Assembly (NCBI GenBank): GCA_003852805.1 | Contig: RDDY01000337.1 | Location: forward strand, 1-15,154 | Direction: 5' to 3' | From: Chryseobacterium sp. | Lineage (GTDB): Bacteria; Bacteroidota; Bacteroidia; Flavobacteriales; Weeksellaceae | DNA length: 15,154 nt | In this document: positions 7,159 through 12,727 of the stretch, in pieces | Layout: every line of letters begins with the position of its first letter | How positions within the stretch are numbered: position 1 is the first letter of the stretch | Translations under genes and position numbers: made by a program | The notes under the pieces: generated by a model | Databases searched by the model: none | Told to the model about the DNA's origin: nothing | The model's input: only the letters and a program-made list of their open reading frames with translations

Positions 7159-7960
7159 AGAGACAGCAGCCTTTATCCGAAACATCATCGGCGAGACACC
7201 TGATTATGCGATAGTGCTGGGCTCTGGTCTCGGCAAACTGCAAAACGAGGTAGAGGCCATTCACACCATTGAATATCCCGAAATCCCGAACTTTCCGCAA
7301 ACCACGGTGGTAGGCCACGGCGGCAAACTGATTTACGGCATCTTGGAAGGAAAGAAAGTGCTGATGATGAGCGGCCGCTTCCACTATTACGAAGGTTATT
7401 CGATGGAGACGGTCACCTTCCCGATGCGGGTTTTCCACCTGTTAGGCATCAAGAAAATGATTTTATCGAATGCGAGTGGCGGCGTCAACCCTGCCTTTCA
7501 TGTGGGCGATATCATGATGGTAAAAGACCACATCAACATGATGCCCGAGCATCCGTTGCGCGGCAAGAACATCGACGAACTAGGGCCAAGATTTGTGGAC
7601 ATGTCTGAACCCTACAGCAAGGCCATGATTGCAACGGCGGAACGAATTGCAGAGCGTGAAGGCATCGAGGTTCACAAAGGTGTTTATCTTGGTCTGCAAG
7701 GTCCGACCTTTGAGACGCCTGCCGAATACGGAATGGTTCGCGTGTTGGGCGGCGACGCGGTGGGCATGAGCACCGTGCCCGAAGTTATTGTGGCGCGCCA
7801 CATGGGTATGGAGGTTTTCTGCGTGAGCATCATTACCGACCTCGGCGGCCCCGAAATTGCGTTTGCGGTTTCGCACGAGGAAGTGTTGCAAGCGGCCAAC
7901 AAAGCGATGCCGAATGTGATAAAACTGGTGACGAATCTGGTGAGGGAACATGAGGGTTAA
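7142..7960 (+). CDS. punA: Purine nucleoside phosphorylase (trimeric PNP family)
   Basis: The enzyme splits purine nucleosides with phosphate to base plus ribose-1-phosphate for salvage. The length is 272 residues, typical of the homotrimeric class. Visible motifs are the phosphate-binding VLGSGLG (25-31) and GRFHYYEGY (78-86), LSNASGGVNP (108-117), LQGPTFETPAEY (185-196) with Glu191 in the base site, and GGDAVGMSTVPE (203-214). At the position of the Asn that selects 6-oxopurines in mammalian PNP (Asn243), this protein has Asp233 in SIITDLGG. The ATG lies inside the lpxK 3' end (17-base overlap), so translation is likely coupled. A 4x8-bp tandem repeat and a terminator follow the stop. Confidence 0.95.
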   Translation: MLEKIKETAAFIRNIIGETPDYAIVLGSGLGKLQNEVEAIHTIEYPEIPNFPQTTVVGHGGKLIYGILEGKKVLMMSGRFHYYEGYSMETVTFPMRVFHLLGIKKMILSNASGGVNPAFHVGDIMMVKDHINMMPEHPLRGKNIDELGPRFVDMSEPYSKAMIATAERIAEREGIEVHKGVYLGLQGPTFETPAEYGMVRVLGGDAVGMSTVPEVIVARHMGMEVFCVSIITDLGGPEIAFAVSHEEVLQAANKAMPNVIKLVTNLVREHEG

Positions 7961-7992
7961 TGTAGCAGTGTAACAGTGTAGCACTGTAGCAA
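7961..7992 (+). repeat. Four tandem 8-bp units after the PNP stop codon
   Basis: Directly after the TAA stop come four 8-mers in register: TGTAGCAG, TGTAACAG, TGTAGCAC, TGTAGCAA. The array starts at the first base after the stop codon and ends nine bases before the terminator stem. It is noncoding in the forward direction. Confidence 0.8.
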
Positions 7993-8000
7993 CACCATGA

Positions 8001-8022
8001 GGAGCCTTTGGGCTTCTTTTTT
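8001..8022 (+). terminator. Intrinsic terminator of lpxK-PNP transcript
   Basis: GGAGCC pairs with GGCTTC (six pairs, one G-T wobble) around the loop TTTG, followed by six Ts. It ends the lpxK-PNP unit and overlaps the -33 region proposed for dinB. Confidence 0.75.
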
Positions 8023-8023
8023 A

Positions 8024-8056
8024 TTTGAGGCCAGGCCGTTAAAAGCTGTAATTTTG
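8024..8056 (+). promoter_or_regulatory. Promoter for dinB (-33 TTTG and -7 TAATTTTG)
   Basis: TTTG at 8024-8027 and TAATTTTG at 8049-8056 are separated by 21 bases, a full two-part Bacteroidota promoter. The -7 element ends four bases before the dinB ATG, so the message should be leaderless or nearly so. No LexA-like palindrome is obvious around it. Confidence 0.65.
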
Positions 8057-8060
8057 CGGT

Positions 8061-9167
8061 ATGGAAACGCGGCAGCGCAAGATCATTCATGTCGATATGG
8101 ACGCTTTTTATGCGTCGGTGGAGATGCATGATTTCCCCGAGCTGAAGGGGAAAGCCCTGGCCGTGGGCGGCGAGCATCGCGGCGTGGTCGCCGCTGCCAG
8201 TTATGAGGCACGAAAGTACGGCATCCACTCCGCCATGCCGAGCAGGACCGCCAAGCAGAAATGTCCGCATCTGATTTTCGTTCGGCCGCGCTTTGACCGC
8301 TACAAAGAGATCTCATATCAAATCCGTCAGATCTTTTACGAGTACACCGATCTTGTTGAGCCTCTGTCTTTGGATGAAGCTTATCTGGATGTCACCGAGA
8401 ACAAAAAGCAGATGGAATCTGCCAACGAGATTGCGCAGGAAATCCGTAAGCGCATTTTTGAAGAGACGGGACTGACCGCATCGGCCGGAATCTCGGTAAA
8501 TAAATTCTTGGCGAAGATCGCCTCGGACGTCAACAAACCAAACGGACAAAAGACGATCCACCCATCGCGCATAGCCGAATTTCTGGACGAATTGCCGATT
8601 GAAAAATTCTACGGCATCGGCAAGGTAACGGCGAACAAGATGTTCAGCCTCGGTATTTACAAAGGTTCGGACCTGAAACAGCGAAGTCTGGAAGACCTTG
8701 TCGATCATTTCGGGAAATCGGGTGCGCACTACTACAATGTGGTGCGCGGCATCCATAACAGCGAGGTGCGTGCGCATCGCATCCCGAAAAGCATCGGTGT
8801 GGAACGCACTTTTTGGGACGATTTTGCAAGTGATGAAGAAATCAATTCGAAGCTCGTTTCGCTTAGTGATGAATTGGACGCCCGCCTGAACCGCCGCGAC
8901 ATCCAAGGCAAATCATTGACGCTGAAAATCAAGTACAAAGATTTCTCACTCTTTACACGAAGCCGCACCATCGATGAATATTTTAACGGAAAGACCGATT
9001 TCCTCACGGCCGCTAAAATACTCTGGGAACAACGGCCGTTCGACAAACCTGTGCGCCTGCTCGGTCTTTCCATTTCCAACCTAAACACCGATGAGCAAAA
9101 GCAGGTGTCGGTACAGCTGAGAATTGACTTTGACGCGGCGGAGAGATTAGATAGCGTTGATCGCTAA
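8061..9167 (+). CDS. dinB: DNA polymerase IV (Y-family translesion polymerase)
   Basis: This is an error-prone lesion-bypass polymerase. The product is 368 residues, normal for the family. Catalytic acidic residues are visible in HVDMDAFYASVE (Asp12 and Asp14; Asp12 aligns with E. coli Asp8) and PLSLDEAYLD (Asp105, Glu106). The steric-gate position is Tyr17, where E. coli has Phe13. SAGISVNKFLAKIASDVNKPNG is the conserved finger/palm segment. The helix-hairpin-helix LPIEKFYGIGKVTANKM is at about 175-191, and the little-finger domain follows. Near the C-terminus VQLRIDF resembles a beta-clamp-binding motif. It is a single gene with its own promoter, convergent with the WYL regulator gene. Confidence 0.96.
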   Translation: METRQRKIIHVDMDAFYASVEMHDFPELKGKALAVGGEHRGVVAAASYEARKYGIHSAMPSRTAKQKCPHLIFVRPRFDRYKEISYQIRQIFYEYTDLVEPLSLDEAYLDVTENKKQMESANEIAQEIRKRIFEETGLTASAGISVNKFLAKIASDVNKPNGQKTIHPSRIAEFLDELPIEKFYGIGKVTANKMFSLGIYKGSDLKQRSLEDLVDHFGKSGAHYYNVVRGIHNSEVRAHRIPKSIGVERTFWDDFASDEEINSKLVSLSDELDARLNRRDIQGKSLTLKIKYKDFSLFTRSRTIDEYFNGKTDFLTAAKILWEQRPFDKPVRLLGLSISNLNTDEQKQVSVQLRIDFDAAERLDSVDR

Positions 9168-9184
9168 CGGAAAATTATTAAATC

Positions 9185-9217
9185 AACTTTGCCAAAGTTT
9201 TGAACTTTGGCAGAGTT
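9185..9217. repeat. Palindromic repeat, diverged copy (dinB downstream)
   Basis: This is a 15-bp inverted repeat (AACTTTGCCAAAGTT with AACTTTGGCAGAGTT, one mismatch that is a G-U wobble in RNA) around the 3-base loop TTG. It keeps the architecture of the CCTTGTCAAGG elements at 3431 and 9248: each arm has an internal palindrome, here CTTTG-C-CAAAG, and it differs from them mainly by C/T and G/A exchanges. It starts 17 bases after the dinB stop. Confidence 0.75.
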
Positions 9218-9247
9218 ACTCACACAAAACTATAGGCAGCCTTCGAG

Positions 9248-9280
9248 AACCTTGTCAAGGTTTGAAACCTTGACAAGGTT
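9248..9280. repeat. Nested palindromic repeat, copy 2
   Basis: This is a perfect 16-bp inverted repeat, AACCTTGTCAAGGTTT with AAACCTTGACAAGGTT, around a single G. The core CCTTGTCAAGG is identical to the element in the nadA-folB spacer about 5.8 kb away. It lies in the convergent gap between dinB and the WYL regulator gene. Confidence 0.85.
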
Positions 9281-9289
9281 GAGCGCTCG

Positions 9290-9330
9290 AAATGCAAAAC
9301 AATAATCACCGATTCGCTTGTTTTGCATTT
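9290..9330. repeat. 11-bp inverted repeat in convergent gap
   Basis: AAATGCAAAAC (9290-9300) and GTTTTGCATTT (9320-9330) are perfect inverted copies separated by 19 bases. The position between two converging stop codons suggests a bidirectional transcription barrier, though neither side has a strong T tract. It is unrelated in sequence to the two palindromes next to it. Confidence 0.6.
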
Positions 9331-9355
9331 TAATGTCCTGTTTCTTCTTATAAGC

Positions 9356-10291
9356 CTATGAGGTTTCTGCGCCGTACGCTGATAAACATTCGGACAACTC
9401 TTTCTTGATTTGTTGTACCAGTTCTGTTGGGAAAACAACTCGACATCTCGGCCCATATGAAAGAATTTCCTGCCTGAAATCGTAAGTGGGCGCAATCAAC
9501 AGCTTGAAGACAACGCCGTCTGCATCTTCGGCTACCACTTCCTGCGAAGGGTGCAACGGCAACGCTTTGATGTAATTGGCCTGATGCGGCTCGAACCATA
9601 AACGGACCTCGGTGGGCTGCTCGCTCCGCTCCGTACCGCAGATAATGCCGAAAGAGTGCTTAAAAGCTTGCGCCGCATCGTAGGGCTTGCGCTCGAAATG
9701 TCGAGACAAAATCTCCAAACCCGAAATACGGTCGAGGCCGAAGGTTTTTATTGTCAGATTCTCCTCGGTGGCGTTACAGTCTTGAGCCAGCAGATACCAG
9801 CGGTTGCGAAATTCTTTCAGCGCATACGGCTGTACTTTCCGCTCTTCCTTAATTCCTGTCCAAAACTTACAGTAAGAAAAAGTGATGACCTTTCGGTTCA
9901 GTATCGCGTGAACCAAGCCGTGCAGCTGATTCAACCCGCGTGATTTCCGCTGTTCGAAGAGCATAATATCATTTTTGTCCTTGACCTCGCGGTAGGCTTC
10001 GACCAGCAGTAGGTTGTCAAAGATATTTTCCCGATATTGATCCAGTTCCTCATTGCTGATGTAGTAAACATTACGGCTGCGGCTGTAGCTTATTTCAATT
10101 CCGGAGACATCGAAGATGGTGGCTTTGTCGCGCAGGAAGGTTCGCTCGGTAAACCGCAGTTCCAAATCTTTTTCCTCGAACCTTTCTTCCAGTTCGCGCG
10201 CAATCTCGGCAAACGATGCGCCTGCCGCGCCACGCCGCCTGAGAAAACTTTCAATCGATTTCAGCCGAATCATCTGGTCTTTCTTCGCCAT
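9356..10291 (-). CDS. WYL-domain transcriptional regulator
   Basis: The product is 311 residues. The N-terminal 65 or so residues form a winged-helix DNA-binding region (IRLKSIESFLRRRGAAGASFAEIARELEE is cut here to its sense: helix, turn with AGASF, recognition helix around FTERTFLRDK). Residues about 125-200 hold the WYL domain with FRNRWYLLAQD (Trp165, Tyr166, Leu167), and the C-terminal part (about 225-310) fits a WCX-type extension. WYL domains sense ligands such as nucleotides or nucleic acid; several WYL regulators (BrxR/CapW type) control phage-defence loci, and many others do not. It has its own -7 element, and a terminator separates it from the upstream UDG-like gene, so it is transcribed independently. 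The target is unknown. Confidence 0.88.
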   Translation of the reverse strand: MAKKDQMIRLKSIESFLRRRGAAGASFAEIARELEERFEEKDLELRFTERTFLRDKATIFDVSGIEISYSRSRNVYYISNEELDQYRENIFDNLLLVEAYREVKDKNDIMLFEQRKSRGLNQLHGLVHAILNRKVITFSYCKFWTGIKEERKVQPYALKEFRNRWYLLAQDCNATEENLTIKTFGLDRISGLEILSRHFERKPYDAAQAFKHSFGIICGTERSEQPTEVRLWFEPHQANYIKALPLHPSQEVVAEDADGVVFKLLIAPTYDFRQEILSYGPRCRVVFPTELVQQIKKELSECLSAYGAETS

Positions 10292-10307
10292 CTGCTATAG
10301 TTTTCTT

Positions 10308-10315
10308 CAAATATA
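10308..10315 (-). promoter_or_regulatory. -7 promoter element for the WYL regulator gene
   Basis: TATATTTG on the minus strand is an exact TAnnTTTG match ending 16 bases before the ATG. It lies just downstream of the terminator of the preceding gene. Confidence 0.6.
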
Positions 10316-10346
10316 GCGTAGCAAAGCGACAAGATATGGCGGGGTA

Positions 10347-10378
10347 TAAAAAAGAAACGGCGCTCTGTGGCGCCGTCT
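10347..10378 (-). terminator. Intrinsic terminator downstream of the UDG-like gene
   Basis: The minus strand forms a perfect GC-rich 7-bp stem ACGGCGC/GCGCCGT (10370-10376 and 10357-10363) with a 6-base loop, followed by TTCTTTTTTA. It ends the transcript of the UDG-like gene before the WYL regulator promoter. Confidence 0.88.
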
Positions 10379-10387
10379 GTAATTGTT

Positions 10388-10960
10388 TTAATATTTCCTC
10401 AAGAATTCATCCAGCAACGGCTGCCATTGATCTTTGGACCAACCTCTGGCCGACGGGTGCTGGAATCCGATTGCGTGGCATCTGATTCCGTTGCTCTCCA
10501 GTTCCCAGACGGTGGCACGGCGACCGTTTGCTTCCAGTGTTTCCAGATACCTGCCCCAAGTTTTGGGTTTATTGAACAGATGTTCCCAAACGCGGACAGA
10601 GAAGACCACCATTCTGGTAGCGCCCGTCTCGGCGATGTACTCCTTGATGGCGTCTTCTGCAGTATCCATTTCCGCAGTTGTCGGTCTCTGAGTGGGCAGC
10701 GTCATGAACTGCTGTACCGCATTTCCGAAGGCCACGAAATCCCGCAGCTGTGTGAAATCATTTTTCCCGAAAAGTTTCGCCACGTTCTTAAAAAATCTAG
10801 CCTGCACCCATTCATCATTACTGACCACCTCTCCGGTATGGGCGGCAGCATCCTGTTCCACGCCGAAATCATAATGCGAATCGCCGAGTATCAGTAACGT
10901 CCCGAGTGGTGACTCTCCGAATCTCTTGCCGACATGCGGCCTAAAAATAGTTTTCATCAT
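10388..10960 (-). CDS. Probable uracil-DNA-glycosylase-fold protein
   Basis: The product is 190 residues, without signal peptide or membrane segment. I recognise a pattern seen in UDG-superfamily hypothetical proteins rather than a named enzyme. It has a strand-turn GTLLILGDSHYDFG near residues 19-32 in the place of the catalytic-water motif, a middle segment FGNAVQQFM followed by QRPTTAEM, a strand VVFSVRVWEHLF, and a C-terminal GFQHPSARGWSKDQW containing the HPS triad that inserts into DNA in UDGs. The substrate is unknown; it may act on uracil, on another modified base, or not be catalytic. Two adjacent ATGs (10960 and 10957) are possible starts. The first lies one base after the TAA of the Asp-box gene, indicating co-translation. 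The longer frame from 11041 overlaps that gene and is rejected. Confidence 0.6.
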   Translation of the reverse strand: MMKTIFRPHVGKRFGESPLGTLLILGDSHYDFGVEQDAAAHTGEVVSNDEWVQARFFKNVAKLFGKNDFTQLRDFVAFGNAVQQFMTLPTQRPTTAEMDTAEDAIKEYIAETGATRMVVFSVRVWEHLFNKPKTWGRYLETLEANGRRATVWELESNGIRCHAIGFQHPSARGWSKDQWQPLLDEFLRKY

Positions 10961-10961
10961 T

Positions 10962-11192
10962 TTATCTTCTGTTCCAGGTTCTTCCTTCGTTTCGTGAAAT
11001 AAACATTCCTTTTGACGCCGTTGCCAGAATGATTTCGCCATTATCCATCAGATCCATAAACTGTCCGACAGTATTATTGGACTTATACCGACGGTTCCAG
11101 GTACGGCCATCATTCAGCGAATACTCTATCAGGGTCGCATCTTTTGGACTGATGCGCAGAAGTTCTTTTGGGCGGCGGATTAGTGGCGGCAT
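10962..11192 (-). CDS. Small protein with two Asp-box (BNR-like) repeats
   Basis: The product is 76 residues, with no signal peptide. Two copies of an Asp-box-like motif are visible: YSLNDGRTWNRRY at about 24-36 and ISRNEGRTWNRR at about 65-76, the last residues of the protein. The seven residues GRTWNRR are identical in both, yet four of the seven codons differ synonymously, which argues for a real, maintained protein. Asp boxes are beta-hairpin turns of beta-propellers (sialidases and others). Two are far too few for a propeller, so this is either a tiny stand-alone beta protein, an oligomer, or the remnant of a longer one. It precedes the UDG-like gene by one base (stop TAA, A, ATG). An 87-base gap separates it from the GTPase gene upstream; no clear promoter is seen there. 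Confidence 0.7.
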   Translation of the reverse strand: MPPLIRRPKELLRISPKDATLIEYSLNDGRTWNRRYKSNNTVGQFMDLMDNGEIILATASKGMFISRNEGRTWNRR

Positions 11193-11279
11193 TAACTATA
11201 AACAATAAAGTAGATTCATAGATTAACATTCTCAATTCCCACCTTAATTTTTATAGTGAAAAATTATTCCAGTAAAAAA

Positions 11280-12722
11280 TTATCTTATCTGATCTTTTAA
11301 TTTCAGTACACCAAATTGAGAAATTTCGGTAGTGCACGTCGCTGCAAAATTGTGGATTTTCTGATGTAGAACATCCTCTGCATGATCAACTGCGCGTCTG
11401 AAGTCATCATATTCCTCGCGGATAAATTCGCGTGTATCAGAACTTCCTAGTCGCCCGAACCATCCGTCTTCTGAACGATCTTGCTCGATTACCGCGATCA
11501 TTTCCATACACTCTTCAATTATGAATTCTCGAAATTCGCCACAGATAAAATGCTCAATCTCAGTCAATCTACGGCGGGTATTAATAAGAGGAACTGTGAG
11601 AATAGCTTCTGTGTTCATGAGCTCCTTGTAAAAATCAATCACAGCATCCGCTGATGTTTCAATTTCATTTCTTAATGCTGTAAACTCTTCTTTCAGCGAG
11701 GTCAAATCGGCAAACATCCTTAAAAACAGCTCGAATAAGCTAACAAGCATTGCGCGGTGATAACTTTTTAAGTCATTTGCGCCAAGCTCCTCTAGACTAA
11801 GGAGTCGCAAAACATGAATTAATGAAACATGCTCCCCAGACAAATTATATTTCTCATCAAAGTATGATCGCCATCGATTCAAGAATTGATTGCGCCTATG
11901 CAGATTCTCTGTATTGTATTGAGGAATTGGAATTTCTAATGTGCAAAAAATGGAATTATAGACGACGTCCCATAGGACGTCGGGAATTTGGCTGGCGAAG
12001 GTATTCCATAAACCGATTAAACTATGATTCAATACGTCCTCTCTTCCAAACTGCTTGAAAGTACCTTTTCTGGTTGTAGTCGCCACACTGCACACCCGCA
12101 CGATTTTGACACCAGAAGCGACATCCGTCTCGGATGCATCGATTTTTTCCCGTAGGACCTGCGCCATTTCTACATATTCCGCATCTGATATCTGGTCAGA
12201 TTTAGTTAAAACTACGACAACATCGATTACACTTCCAATTTTATTGATAAAATCAATTTCAAAAGGCTCGATTCGCTTACTGCTGGCAGAGAGACAATAA
12301 AATAAGGTGTGGAAGTGATCAAATATATTATCCGAATCCGCACATTTTTTTATTTCATCGTTAATGTTTGTGGCAAATTCTTCAGTCGTGTCAGGCTCTA
12401 TTCCCTTCGTGTCAAACAATACATACTCGACATCTTTGGTCGGATGCTTGTATCTAAAAGATTCGAAATATTCTTGTGTAACTGGAGCGCCCACACCAGT
12501 CTCGAATATTTCCATATCGACCAGGTAATTTAGCAGGGAACTCTTACCTACACCAGATTTTCCCGCTACAATGATGTTTAACCTTCTATCAGTTTTGTCA
12601 CTGTTTCCTTTCGATGCAGCTATTTCTTCTGTATTAGCAGCTAAATCATCCATCAGATTGATATTAGCATTTTCTTTCGCCAGCTGTTCGTAGGCTTCGT
12701 ACGCTCCTTTATCCATATCCAT
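11280..12722 (-). CDS. P-loop GTPase with helical C-terminal region (second of a tandem pair)
   Basis: The product is 480 residues. After an acidic N-terminal helix (1-45) comes a TRAFAC-type GTPase domain (about 48-240). G1 is AGKSGVGKSSLL (53-64), a G2 candidate is the Thr in APVTQE (82), G3 is DTKG (104-107), G4 is TKSD (173-176), and a G5-like CSVATT is at 211-216. The rest (about 250-480) is mainly helical, Glu/Leu-rich, without hydrophobic membrane segments; a hydrophilic, dynamin- or septin-like stalk is possible but not demonstrable by eye. It starts five bases after the stop of another GTPase gene, so the two are one operon. Base composition is AT-rich for this window (20 G+C in the sixty bases 11281-11340, counted by hand), suggesting acquisition by transfer. 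No named family is recognised beyond GTPase. Confidence 0.8.
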   Translation of the reverse strand: MDMDKGAYEAYEQLAKENANINLMDDLAANTEEIAASKGNSDKTDRRLNIIVAGKSGVGKSSLLNYLVDMEIFETGVGAPVTQEYFESFRYKHPTKDVEYVLFDTKGIEPDTTEEFATNINDEIKKCADSDNIFDHFHTLFYCLSASSKRIEPFEIDFINKIGSVIDVVVVLTKSDQISDAEYVEMAQVLREKIDASETDVASGVKIVRVCSVATTTRKGTFKQFGREDVLNHSLIGLWNTFASQIPDVLWDVVYNSIFCTLEIPIPQYNTENLHRRNQFLNRWRSYFDEKYNLSGEHVSLIHVLRLLSLEELGANDLKSYHRAMLVSLFELFLRMFADLTSLKEEFTALRNEIETSADAVIDFYKELMNTEAILTVPLINTRRRLTEIEHFICGEFREFIIEECMEMIAVIEQDRSEDGWFGRLGSSDTREFIREEYDDFRRAVDHAEDVLHQKIHNFAATCTTEISQFGVLKLKDQIR

Positions 12723-12727
12723 AATGA

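Noticed and set aside
8313..8906. A 197-codon frame antisense to dinB
   Set aside because: dinB is complete with catalytic residues and a promoter; the antisense frame has no independent support.
9185..9330. CRISPR array in the repeat-rich gap after dinB
   Set aside because: The elements are inverted repeats of different sequences without regular direct repeats and unique spacers, and no cas gene is present.
9356..9599. Short minus-strand frames inside the 3' part of the WYL regulator gene (for example 9348-9599)
   Set aside because: They lie in a different frame of a well-supported gene and show no motif.
10961..11041. A longer start (11041) for the UDG-like protein
   Set aside because: The extra residues lie entirely inside the Asp-box gene in another frame; the ATG one base after that gene's stop is better placed.
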